DNA from: Planctomycetia bacterium
GTDB lineage: Bacteria; Planctomycetota; UBA8108; UBA1146
NCBI GenBank assembly: GCA_009937185.1
Contig: JAACCY010000027.1
Location: 1 to 33,401 of the forward strand
DNA length: 33,401 nt
Direction: 5' to 3'
The notes below the pieces were generated by a model that was not told where the DNA came from, ran no database searches, and saw only the letters and a program-made list of their open reading frames with translations. This document shows positions 25,450-33,401 of this stretch, piece after piece (the stretch's first letter is position 1; each line of letters begins with the position of its first letter). The translations under genes and the position numbers were made by a program.

Positions 25450-25794
25450 GGAAATCCTCGCCATTCTTGACCGACAGGAAGCTTCCCAGTCAGGACGGGA
25501 TGATTCCTAGAAAAGTCTTGAAATTTTGTATTCGTAAACCAATTGGGATGATTTCCGGTATCCGAATCAAAAATCGAATCTCTTCGACGATGATTCAATA
25601 ACAGAGAAGAACCGAATCCGGGGTGTTAGAGCTCAGCTGGCGGATCCAACTGGCACAACCTACTGTTGCTGTAGGGGTCTTTCTCCCACGGCAACAATCC
25701 CGGTGTTCTCGAAAACACCCTACTCGCTACCTCCAAGACTACCGATTTAGTAGGAGTGCACAATCTAGCAATTCGCAAGTCACTAAAGACTCAC
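25450..25794. other. Structured intergenic region
   Basis: About 345 bases without a supported gene. The GGAAGCTTCC palindrome (25477-25486) sits inside a wider TGAC...GTCA repeat (25468-25492) just upstream of the ribosome site of the 25449 gene. GGTGTT/AACACC forms a hairpin at 25702-25719, and GGGTGTT at 25621-25627 could pair with the same AACACCC (25714-25720). CCTAC/GTAGG near 25662-25678 forms a third stem. This may be leader RNA of the downstream minus-strand gene or the 3' end of the VKOR gene transcript. Confidence 0.45.
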
Positions 25795-27042
25795 CTACCA
25801 TTCTTGGTTTTTAGACACGAAGGCTTCTTTTAATGAATCCGCCTGGATTTCCCAAAACCCGGGGCTTTTTCGCATCAAACGACTGACTACCCTTCGATTA
25901 AGGAATACTGCAGGTGTTCCTCTAACAGACGCTTTCCTGCCTAGAGCCACATCTTCCGTGATTCTTTTCCGCCCTCCCGGAGAACTCATATCACGGGTAA
26001 ATTTGCCGACTTCAGCTCCGATCGACTGCGCAGCTTCAGCCCACTTTACGGATCCCAGCGACGATCTTCTTTCGAGAAGATAATCCCTCATTTCCCAGAA
26101 TTTCCCCTGAAGCCTTGCAGCCTCAAGAGCTTGGGCTCCGGCAAACGCATATGGGTGCTCAGATGTATTCGGATAATGTTTCCATACAATTTCTAGGTGC
26201 CCATTGAAGATCGGCATAATGACGTCTTCGAGATATTTTTCAAATTGAGCACAGTTGGAACATTGAATATCAGAGAAGATCGTCAGTTGATATCGCAAAC
26301 CCTTCGTCTTTCCTCTTTTGGGATCATCTCTTCGAATATCATCACTATCAAACTTGTAACCGCCCCCACGATACGCGGTCTCCACCTTTTCAATATCTTC
26401 AGCCAACTTTTTGAGTTCTAAAGTTTGTTCCTGAATAGCATCAAATCGTGCCACTGCTTTCCCCTCGGAGATCTGTAACTGTGCAGTCCAGCCCCCAAGA
26501 ATAGCGATCACCCCCACTGCGAGGAGCAACCTCAAGGAAGGCTCTCCTTTCGCCCATGAAACATCGCCAACGGGCCTCAGGATAAAAGCGATGGCAAAGA
26601 TCCCGACGTTACACATGTGACTGATCAAGCACAGCCCGCAGGTATCCCCGATGACTCCGAGCATGAGGATGATATAGGCGATGGAACCGATGACTCCTAG
26701 GCCATTGAACCCAAGCATCCAGCGAGAAAGAACCGCTCTGCCAGTATCCGGTGCACCCAATAACAGGTACCAAGCCGCCAATAGTGCGTAGTAAACAAAC
26801 CCAATGGCAGCGACAGGAATACCCTCATAGGGTCCTTCTGATTGATCATCTCCGGGGGGGAATACTCCCCATACGCCATTGACTACAGAAGCGCAGCCAT
26901 CACCTGATTCCCCACAGACACCCGACAGTAATCCAAGATCCGGTTGTTTTCCTGCATGCAGAGAAAGTAGCGAAGAACACATCCACAGGGCCACTAATGA
27001 AAGCGCTCCTGCAGCCCATCTCAATTTCATAGCTTTTGACAT
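25795..27042 (-). CDS. VKOR-DsbA fusion: membrane disulfide-forming enzyme
   Basis: 415 residues. Start ATG at 27042 has GGAGG 5 bases upstream. The N-terminal half (~8-195) is a vitamin K epoxide reductase domain with several membrane helices, the loop cysteine pair Cys43/Cys50 and the quinone-site CGLC (Cys135, Cys138). A coiled segment (~200-235) leads to a DsbA-like thioredoxin domain with 'DIQCSNC' (Cys261, Cys264) and the cis-proline motif 'RGTPAVF'. Such fusions oxidise exported proteins and pass the electrons to quinone. The context fits: the neighbouring secreted proteins are rich in paired cysteines. All key cysteines are present. Confidence 0.95.
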   Translation of the reverse strand: MSKAMKLRWAAGALSLVALWMCSSLLSLHAGKQPDLGLLSGVCGESGDGCASVVNGVWGVFPPGDDQSEGPYEGIPVAAIGFVYYALLAAWYLLLGAPDTGRAVLSRWMLGFNGLGVIGSIAYIILMLGVIGDTCGLCLISHMCNVGIFAIAFILRPVGDVSWAKGEPSLRLLLAVGVIAILGGWTAQLQISEGKAVARFDAIQEQTLELKKLAEDIEKVETAYRGGGYKFDSDDIRRDDPKRGKTKGLRYQLTIFSDIQCSNCAQFEKYLEDVIMPIFNGHLEIVWKHYPNTSEHPYAFAGAQALEAARLQGKFWEMRDYLLERRSSLGSVKWAEAAQSIGAEVGKFTRDMSSPGGRKRITEDVALGRKASVRGTPAVFLNRRVVSRLMRKSPGFWEIQADSLKEAFVSKNQEW

Positions 27043-27249
27043 CGGTGCCTCCGATTCAGAGTTTCCGTCAATGAGTCGATCTGATCAAGTTCAGAGCATA
27101 CGCAGTTCAATGCAAAATGGCCAAGGGGTAACGAGATTCTTCCTGTTTCATGACGATGAAATTCGTAGATAATGCTCATTCTTGAATCGGGGGGGGGCTT
27201 TTTGTACGCTCTTCCAATACGGCAGCGAATGCCCCAAAGGAGTGCATCC
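27043..27249. promoter_or_regulatory. Divergent promoter region between VKOR-DsbA and pepP
   Basis: The 207-base spacer between divergent genes must hold both promoters. A perfect 6-bp hairpin TTTCAT-GACG-ATGAAA lies at 27146-27161, and a GATAAT -10-like word follows at about 27168. A run of nine G (27189-27197) sits between it and the pepP ribosome site (AGGAG, 7 bases before ATG 27250). Promoter assignment is tentative. Confidence 0.4.
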
Positions 27250-28491
27250 ATGAGTATGCAGGAATCACTAGAAGTCTCACAAGAGGAATTCAGTCAACGA
27301 CGTCAGCGACTCTCGGAAACCTTGGATGGAGCAACCGCCGTCATCTTTGCAGGAAAAGGAGGAGGTCTTCATGACGAATTCAGACCAAATCTTAACTTCG
27401 AATACCTGACAGGCATCACCGATGAATCAGGTGCCATTCTATTGTTGAATCCTGGAGATCAAAATCCCGCTCGCAGAGAGATACTGTTCCTCGAACCCCA
27501 CCTTCCAGAATTAGAAAAATGGGATGGCTGGAGAGGACCCATCGACTCCAAGCTTCGGAGTAGTTATGGCTTCAAAAGCTTGATGAGAGTTTCGGCATTT
27601 CCGGGCGCATTGCTCCAAGCCTGCAAAAGATCATTGCATGGTATGTGTCTGCATCCATTGGTGAACCATCAGTCTCCGGTAGGACCAGACCTTGAAGTTT
27701 TCCAAAAGTTACAACAGAGGATTCCAGGCTTCAAAGTGACGGATGGAAGTTCATTAGTCCCCCAGTTACGGAGCGTGAAATCTAAATCCGAATTAAACAT
27801 GATTCGGAAATCTGCAGAAATCACTGCGAAGGGATTCCAGAGCATTCTTAATACTCTGAAACCTGGCATCACAGAATTCGATGTTCAAGAAGCCGCAGAA
27901 CATGCGTACCGAGCCCATGGCTCTCGTGGTCCGTTCTATGGCACGATAGTAGGAGCCGGATTCAATGGCACCATTCTTCACTACAGAGCCAATTGTGACG
28001 TCATTGCGGACGGAGAGATGGTCGTTATTGATAGTGGAGCGCGATTCGGAAAAGGCTCAGGGGGATATGGCTCCGATGTCACACGAACCTATCCCGCAAA
28101 TGGACGATTCACCGAACGTCAAAAAGAAATCTATTCGATAGTTTTGGAATCTATGGAAACCACCATAGCAGCGGTCAAACCCGGAATTACCTACGCTGAA
28201 CTCGATTCCATCTCTAGAAAAATCATTACGGATGCAGGATACGGCGATTATTACCCCCATGGCGTAGGACACCCCATTGGACTCGAAGTTCATGATGTTC
28301 AACCCGATCATCATGTTGCAGAAGGGGCGATCATCACCATTGAACCGGGAATCTATCTCCCCGAAGAAAACTTCGGCGTCCGCATCGAAGACGACATTTT
28401 GGCGACCTCAGAAGGCCCCGTAAATCTGACCGGAGAGATTCCAAAAACAATCGAGGATATTGAATCCGCTATGGCGAACACCACCCCTTGA
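27250..28491 (+). CDS. pepP: Xaa-Pro aminopeptidase, M24B family
   Basis: 413 residues. ATG 27250 was chosen because AGGAG lies 7 bases upstream; an in-frame start at 27172 has no ribosome site and adds low-quality sequence. An N-terminal creatinase/AMP_N domain (~10-150, with 'DEFRPNLNFEYLTGITDESG') precedes the pita-bread M24 domain. All five metal ligands are visible: Asp261, Asp276, His341, Glu365 and Glu380, with His348 as the catalytic histidine in 'GLEVHD'. It removes N-terminal residues preceding proline, in the cytoplasm (no signal peptide). It pairs functionally with the secreted S15 peptidase at 14001-15899. The HD gene follows 17 bases after its stop. Confidence 0.95.
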   Translation: MSMQESLEVSQEEFSQRRQRLSETLDGATAVIFAGKGGGLHDEFRPNLNFEYLTGITDESGAILLLNPGDQNPARREILFLEPHLPELEKWDGWRGPIDSKLRSSYGFKSLMRVSAFPGALLQACKRSLHGMCLHPLVNHQSPVGPDLEVFQKLQQRIPGFKVTDGSSLVPQLRSVKSKSELNMIRKSAEITAKGFQSILNTLKPGITEFDVQEAAEHAYRAHGSRGPFYGTIVGAGFNGTILHYRANCDVIADGEMVVIDSGARFGKGSGGYGSDVTRTYPANGRFTERQKEIYSIVLESMETTIAAVKPGITYAELDSISRKIITDAGYGDYYPHGVGHPIGLEVHDVQPDHHVAEGAIITIEPGIYLPEENFGVRIEDDILATSEGPVNLTGEIPKTIEDIESAMANTTP

Positions 28492-28508
28492 GAAGGAGTC
28501 GCAAATTG

Positions 28509-29048
28509 ATGACAAGAGAAGAATCCCGAGAACTCCTCACAAGCATGATGGAATCGCCTGCTCTTCTGGCTCATGTCCGATCGGTAGAGATCGTCATGGA
28601 GGCATACGCAACAAAATACGGTGAAGACTCAGATCACTGGGCCATCACTGGCCTTCTTCATGATGCGGATTATGAAAAACATCCTGAAGAACACCCAAAG
28701 GTGATCACAGCTCTCCTAGAGGAACGTGGAGAAACAGAGAAAGCACATGCGATTCACTGTCATTACACGAAGTGGGGATACGAGTGCGAAACACTCCTCG
28801 ATAAAGCCCTACTCGCCAGTGATGAACTGACGGGGTTGATCATCGCTGTCGCCAGATTACGCCCCAACAAACTTCAAGACTTAACCCCTAAGTCGGTGAA
28901 GAAAAAACTCAAGGACAAGAATTTCGCTGCAGGAGTGGACCGGACAGAGGTGCACACGGGTATTGAACTTCTAGGCGTAGATTTAGACGATCACATCTCT
29001 TTTATCATCGCAGCCCTAAAGCCCTTCGAAAAAGAAGTGATCGTTTGA
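28509..29048 (+). CDS. HD-domain phosphohydrolase-like protein
   Basis: 179 residues, cytoplasmic. The start at ATG 28509 (TTG 28506 is nearly as good) follows AGGAG 10 bases upstream. An HD-superfamily core is visible: 'HVRSVEIVMEAYATKYGED' (first His), 'GLLHDADYEKHPEEHP' (HD pair), 'HAIHCHY' and 'ASDELTGLI' (final Asp). Members hydrolyse phosphate esters of nucleotides or other small molecules; the substrate is unknown. It is probably co-transcribed with pepP. A 7-bp inverted repeat (ATCAGCC 29054-29060 and GGCTGAT 29083-29089) just after the stop may mark the operon end but lacks a T tract. Confidence 0.88.
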   Translation: MTREESRELLTSMMESPALLAHVRSVEIVMEAYATKYGEDSDHWAITGLLHDADYEKHPEEHPKVITALLEERGETEKAHAIHCHYTKWGYECETLLDKALLASDELTGLIIAVARLRPNKLQDLTPKSVKKKLKDKNFAAGVDRTEVHTGIELLGVDLDDHISFIIAALKPFEKEVIV

Positions 29049-29156
29049 TTCCAATCAGCCGCCACGAGTGAACTAGGTACTTGGCTGATCAGCTTCTCAG
29101 GATAAGATCAATATCAGATCGATTTATGCTCACATCGAGACAGAAAAGCGGTTTCC

Positions 29157-32060
29157 TTGGTCTATAGAGTTGAACGACCCAGCCTGCCTCTACTGCTACT
29201 GCCGCTATCTGTTCTCATTCTGCCTGCACTCTTGCTCATGGGTCTGCTTCTGATCTCGTCCACTGCCGAACTCGTCTTCGGCAACAACAGCAGTGAAGAT
29301 CCGATGGCTCTTCCGAAAAGATCCTCTCCTGATACCCCCAATACAAATTCCAATGTTGCCGAGCCCAATCTGGACGACGTCGATGAACCTTCAAGGAATC
29401 TGACGTGGTGCGATGTCCCCCTCGATAGACAGCAACTGCGTCAGACTCTCGACCAGTTTTGGTTGTCCCGTTTAGATGAAAACGGACTTACCCCCCCAGA
29501 AGAAGCCTCACCTGAACAACTGCTCCGTAGACTCCATTATGTCGTCACAGGTTTACCTCCCACTCCAGAAGAGTTGGAATCCTTCCTCAATGACACCAAT
29601 GAGAATCGCTGGAACCTACGTATTGAGAATTTATTAGCTAGTGAACAGTACGGCGTTCATTGGGCACGTCATTGGTTGGATCTGGTGCGCTGGGCTGAAA
29701 CCGACAGTTACGAAAGAGATCGCCTCAAACCAGGTGCATGGAGATACCGAGACTGGGTCGTCGACGCATTTAACTCGGATATGCCCTATGACCAATTCAT
29801 CATTTCCCAGTTGGCCGGAGACGAGCTGGAGAATGAATCACTCAACCAGCACGTGGCCACCGGATTCCTTCATCTCGGCGTACGGAATGATGAACCCGCA
29901 GATCTAAAACAAGCCATCTTCGACGATCTCGACAGCATGCTGGATACGACCTGTCGATCAATGCTGGGTATCAGCATGGGCTGCGCACGCTGCCATGATC
30001 ACAAGGGAGACCCTATCCCTACTCGTGACTACTACCGAATGCTCTCATTTTTCGAGGGCATGAAACCTTATAAAACAGGGGGTGGTAACGGGATCAATAC
30101 TACGAATTTTGTACGGGATTTGCCCATCGACCTCGGCAGCAGCAAATTCGATGAGAGCCTCGAAAGTTGGAAACGAGAACACTCAGAACGTCATTCTGAG
30201 ATTACACACCTGTTAGAAGAAGTGAGTGAGCGTTGGGGTGAAGAAATTCTCACCGAGGCAAACAACACCACCTTCAAAGACAGCACGGTTTACTTAGATT
30301 TCAATCAGCCCCCTCATACCGATTCTGCTCAATCGGAAACAACAACTAACATTGAGTATGAAGAGGTCCAAACCCAAAGAGGAATCGGCAAGAATGGTTC
30401 ACCTTCTCTATCTCTCGCTGGTACTGGATACGTAAGTATTCCCCGACCCGTCCAAGACAACTTCACGATATCTTTCTGGTTCAAAACAGATCGTCTCGGC
30501 AGAGGTAACAATAGAGATCTACGCTGGATTCTGGGCTCAGGTTTCGTCGACGGAGAAATCTTCGGGATCGTTCCTGATTTCGGAATCTCTCTCGTTGCAG
30601 ATCATGTCTGCGCAGGTGTCGGAGATCCTGAAGTCTTCATTCATGGTCCAGGAAAAATGAACGATAATCAGTGGCACCATGTTTGCTTCACCCGAAACAT
30701 GGAGACGGGAAGAATTGCTCTCTGGACAGATGGAGTCGAACGATCTTCTGCCACGGGGAGCAAGAAATCTCTGAATCGGCCAGAGAAAATAAACATTGGA
30801 AGAATGCTCCCTGGTGCAGGATCACTCAACGGGGAAATGGATGATGTTGTTTTTTGGAACAGGGTACTTTCTTCACGAGAAATAATAGACCTATCGATGG
30901 GTGGAGGCACTCTTCCGGGACATGTTCAACTCGTTTCGGAACGACTCGGCAAGGCAGAAGGCCAAAGGCTGGAACAGGCGATAGAGCGTCTTATCGAGTT
31001 AAAACGTCCCACACGAGAGTTCGTTCAAGTCCTCTCTGCACAGGAACAAAATAAAATCCCTAAAAGCTATATTCGGATTCGCGGTACCGCTTCCGCTCTA
31101 GGAGATGAAGTCACACCAGGATTCCCTCAGATATTAGGTGGAGCAGATGCTTCCATCGAGAAGCCTACGGATGGAGAAAGCAGCGGTAGACGTTTGACTT
31201 TAGCACGCTGGATTGCAAATGAAGAGAACCCCCGAACTGCACGAGTCATGGCCAACAGAGTCTGGCAGCATGTTTTTGGTGAACCAATAGTTCCGACTCC
31301 AAATGATTTCGGAATTTTCGGACTCCCTCCTTCAGATGCTCAACTTCTCGACAAGTTAGCTCTCGATTTAGTCGAGAGCGGTTGGAGCATTAAATCTCTC
31401 CTTCGTTCCCTGTTGAACAGTTCCGTATTTCGTAGTTCGGGGCGTTTCCATCAAGGCAATGACCGCACGGATCCCAGAAACCGGTACAACTGGAAGTTCC
31501 GCGGACGAAGACTCTCGGCTGAAGAGATTAGGGATTCTATTCTCTCTTTCAGCGGTGATCTCAATTTGAAAATGGGTGGCCCAGGGGTATACCCTCCTCT
31601 TCCAGATGAAGTCCTCGCCACATCTTCCAGACCAGATTCGGCATGGAATGAATCTTCAGAAGAGGACTCTTCCAGAAGAAGTATTTATATCCATGTGAAA
31701 CGATCTCTTCTTCATCCGCTGCTTCAAGCATTTGATATGGCAGACACTGATAATCCATGTCCGGTTCGATTCAATACGATTCAACCCACCCAAGCACTCG
31801 CTCTGCTCAATAGTGATTTCTCCGAGCGACAGGCGATATCATTTGCAGATCGACTTGAAAACGAACACTCCAATAATCGGGACCGGATTCGAGCCTGCAT
31901 GCTCATCGTTTCCCAGAAAATACCGACTCCACATCGAGTTGATGAGAATCTTACGTTTTTTGAAAACTTAAAATCAGAGTATGAACTGAATGACCGGCAA
32001 GCCCTTGAGATCTATTGCCTGATGGCATTAAACCTCAATGAAACGGTCCACATAGACTGA
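29157..32060 (+). CDS. DUF1549-LamG-DUF1553 protein of the planctomycetal type
   Basis: 967 residues. The frame is open only from 29106 and holds no ATG or GTG before the N-terminal hydrophobic segment, so TTG 29157 is the most likely start; its ribosome site is weak. A membrane or signal segment occupies ~9-35. DUF1549 (~82-300) includes 'GVHWARHWLDLVRWAETDSYERDR' and a heme-type CARCH (Cys276, Cys279, His280). A LamG domain (~410-590, 'DNQWHHVCFTRN') is inserted before DUF1553 (~665-920, 'TLARWIANEENPRTARVMANRVWQHVFG', 'RRLSAEEIRDSIL', 'FNTIQPTQALALLNS'). This family is greatly expanded in Planctomycetota and nearly always sits beside a DUF1501 gene, as here; its biochemical role is unproven. 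The usual N-terminal cytochrome (PSCyt1) domain is absent. Confidence 0.93.
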   Translation: MVYRVERPSLPLLLLPLSVLILPALLLMGLLLISSTAELVFGNNSSEDPMALPKRSSPDTPNTNSNVAEPNLDDVDEPSRNLTWCDVPLDRQQLRQTLDQFWLSRLDENGLTPPEEASPEQLLRRLHYVVTGLPPTPEELESFLNDTNENRWNLRIENLLASEQYGVHWARHWLDLVRWAETDSYERDRLKPGAWRYRDWVVDAFNSDMPYDQFIISQLAGDELENESLNQHVATGFLHLGVRNDEPADLKQAIFDDLDSMLDTTCRSMLGISMGCARCHDHKGDPIPTRDYYRMLSFFEGMKPYKTGGGNGINTTNFVRDLPIDLGSSKFDESLESWKREHSERHSEITHLLEEVSERWGEEILTEANNTTFKDSTVYLDFNQPPHTDSAQSETTTNIEYEEVQTQRGIGKNGSPSLSLAGTGYVSIPRPVQDNFTISFWFKTDRLGRGNNRDLRWILGSGFVDGEIFGIVPDFGISLVADHVCAGVGDPEVFIHGPGKMNDNQWHHVCFTRNMETGRIALWTDGVERSSATGSKKSLNRPEKINIGRMLPGAGSLNGEMDDVVFWNRVLSSREIIDLSMGGGTLPGHVQLVSERLGKAEGQRLEQAIERLIELKRPTREFVQVLSAQEQNKIPKSYIRIRGTASALGDEVTPGFPQILGGADASIEKPTDGESSGRRLTLARWIANEENPRTARVMANRVWQHVFGEPIVPTPNDFGIFGLPPSDAQLLDKLALDLVESGWSIKSLLRSLLNSSVFRSSGRFHQGNDRTDPRNRYNWKFRGRRLSAEEIRDSILSFSGDLNLKMGGPGVYPPLPDEVLATSSRPDSAWNESSEEDSSRRSIYIHVKRSLLHPLLQAFDMADTDNPCPVRFNTIQPTQALALLNSDFSERQAISFADRLENEHSNNRDRIRACMLIVSQKIPTPHRVDENLTFFENLKSEYELNDRQALEIYCLMALNLNETVHID

Positions 32061-32076
32061 CGTTGAAAGGCACGGC

Positions 32077-33401
32077 ATGAGTCAAAACAAGGGTAAAGAT
32101 CCAGCAGGGCAGTTTTGCGGTAGAACCCGAAGAGAGTTTCTGTGGGAAGCCGGAGCAGGCTTCACATCACTCGCACTTGGGGGTTTATTGGGCCAAAATT
32201 TCTTTGCTGGTCAAAGCCTTGCGGCCGATGGACTGAGTTCATACACCAGCCCCCTAGCCCCCAATCCTGCAATGCTTCCAGCAAAAGCAAAGTCAGTCAT
32301 TTTCCTCTTCATGTATGGAGGCCCGAGTCATGTCGACACCTTTGACTACAAACCCAAGCTCTATCCTTTAGATGGTCAAAACATTGAAGTGAAAACCTTC
32401 GGGCGAGGAGGTCACCGTAAAAGCGGTCGCGTAGTCGGACCGAAATGGAATTTCAAACCCTACGGAGAATGCGGAAAATACGTCAGTGATCTCTTCCCAA
32501 ATGTAGGCTCAATGGTCGACGACATTTCATTTGTTCATTCTATGACTGCTGATTCACCTCTTCATGGTTCTGCTATGCTGATGATGAACTCCGGAAAAGT
32601 TCTCAGTGGAGCACCCTCTTTAGGATCATGGGCCAATTACGGCCTAGGCTCTCTCAATGAGAACCTACCTGGCTTCGTTGTCATGCTCGATAAAACCGGG
32701 GGGCCCATTTCCGGTGCAAAAAACTGGTCCAGTGGATACATGCCTGCCCAATACCAAGGCACCGTTTTGCGATCAGAAGGCGTTCGGATATTAGATTTAG
32801 AACCGGGTCAACTCCTTGGAGGAGGAATCCAAAGATCGGTACTCGATCACCTCCGTACTGAAAACGAAATTCATGCCGCAGCTCGAGTGGGAAATCCTGA
32901 CCTCGCCGCTCGCATCGCCAGCTATGAATTGGCCTATCAGATGCAAAGCAGTGCACCAGAGGCGGTAGACATCGCTACCGAGGATGAGGAGACAAAATCT
33001 CTCTACGGAATCGATCGAGACAAAACTGCAGACTTCGGTCGTAAATGTCTCATGGCCAGACGACTCGTCGAACGTGGAGTCCGTTTCATTCAGATCTATT
33101 CTGGAGGGAACCATAATGACAACAATTGGGATGCCCATGGAGATCTCAAGTACAACCACGACAAGCATGCTGGAGCCACGGACCTCCCCGTAGCAGGACT
33201 CCTCAAAGATCTCAAAAGAAGAGGCCTACTCGATGAAACACTGGTGATTTGGGGTGGAGAATTCGGACGACAACCCACTGCAGAATATGAACATCTTACT
33301 GGAAGAGATCACAACTCTTATGGATTCACCATGTGGATGGCAGGGGGCGGTGTGAAGGGTGGAACCAGCATCGGCAGCACCGATGAACTGGGAGCTGAAG
33401 C
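32077..33401 (+). CDS. DUF1501 protein with twin-arginine signal (3' end outside window)
   Basis: 441 codons are visible and the frame is still open at the window edge. Start ATG 32077 follows AAGG 6 bases upstream and lies 16 bases after the stop of the DUF1549/DUF1553 gene, so the two form an operon. The N-terminus has a Tat motif (RTRREFLWEAG) and a hydrophobic stretch, so it is likely exported folded. Family hallmarks are 'SVIFLFMYGGPSHVDTFDYKP' near residue 73, 'HGSAMLMMNSG', 'FGRKCLMARRLVERGVRFIQIYSGG' and 'VIWGGEFGRQP'. The fold belongs to the sulfatase/alkaline-phosphatase-like superfamily; whether it is catalytic is not established. Confidence 0.95.
   Translation, partial: MSQNKGKDPAGQFCGRTRREFLWEAGAGFTSLALGGLLGQNFFAGQSLAADGLSSYTSPLAPNPAMLPAKAKSVIFLFMYGGPSHVDTFDYKPKLYPLDGQNIEVKTFGRGGHRKSGRVVGPKWNFKPYGECGKYVSDLFPNVGSMVDDISFVHSMTADSPLHGSAMLMMNSGKVLSGAPSLGSWANYGLGSLNENLPGFVVMLDKTGGPISGAKNWSSGYMPAQYQGTVLRSEGVRILDLEPGQLLGGGIQRSVLDHLRTENEIHAAARVGNPDLAARIASYELAYQMQSSAPEAVDIATEDEETKSLYGIDRDKTADFGRKCLMARRLVERGVRFIQIYSGGNHNDNNWDAHGDLKYNHDKHAGATDLPVAGLLKDLKRRGLLDETLVIWGGEFGRQPTAEYEHLTGRDHNSYGFTMWMAGGGVKGGTSIGSTDELGAE

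Noticed and set aside
25618-25725. A tRNA-like or selC-like pattern (GGGGTGTTAGAGCTCAGCTGG start and AACACCC end, with a 5-bp stem and 7-base loop between)
   Set aside because: The presumed anticodon loop lacks T33, no D-arm pairing forms, and no standard T-loop is present. It does not fold as a normal or selenocysteine tRNA.

Overview
The window looks like chromosomal DNA of a marine Planctomycetota-type bacterium. This rests on family content: a DUF1549/DUF1553 protein followed by a DUF1501 protein with a twin-arginine signal, several very large secreted proteins ending in the same dockerin-like EF-hand doublet, and LamG-containing secreted enzymes. No rRNA, tRNA, CRISPR array, integrase or transposase was found.

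Layout. (1) 2-5915, plus strand: two tandem, partly paralogous secreted multidomain proteins, each closed by a strong intrinsic terminator. (2) 6079-7685: a murJ-like lipid flippase broken by a frameshift. (3) 7703-11678, minus strand: a three-gene unit with 4-base stop/start overlaps, encoding a LamG/purple-acid-phosphatase-like enzyme, a probable DUF4261 protein and a NeuC-type UDP-GlcNAc 2-epimerase. (4) 11771-12781, plus strand: a thioredoxin-like secreted protein whose single reading frame is interrupted by one in-frame TGA. A hairpin that fits the bacterial SECIS pattern follows the TGA, so this is a candidate selenoprotein. (5) 12820-15899, minus strand: a DinB-like and a LOG-family gene (coupled), then a secreted S15 Xaa-Pro peptidase. 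(6) 16199-16558: a small cupin gene, convergent with the next cluster across a bidirectional terminator. (7) 16645-25449, minus strand: three secreted proteins, namely a giant M4 metalloprotease and two repeat proteins. Together they carry seven copies of a ~160-residue domain that resembles cohesins in its general pattern, and all three end in the dockerin-like doublet. (8) 25795-27042, minus strand: a VKOR-DsbA fusion for periplasmic disulfide formation. (9) 27250-29048, plus strand: a PepP-type aminopeptidase and an HD-domain protein. (10) 29157-33401, plus strand: a DUF1549-LamG-DUF1553 protein and a DUF1501 protein that runs off the window.

The theme is export and extracytoplasmic protein chemistry. 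Five exported Cys-rich proteins share a C-terminal Ca-binding module, and a disulfide-forming enzyme is encoded next to three of them. Two points deserve most attention: the candidate selenoprotein at 11771-12781, and the clustering of cohesin-like repeats with dockerin-like modules, which could be a non-cellulosomal surface assembly system. Both are inferences from sequence pattern and need the tests listed.
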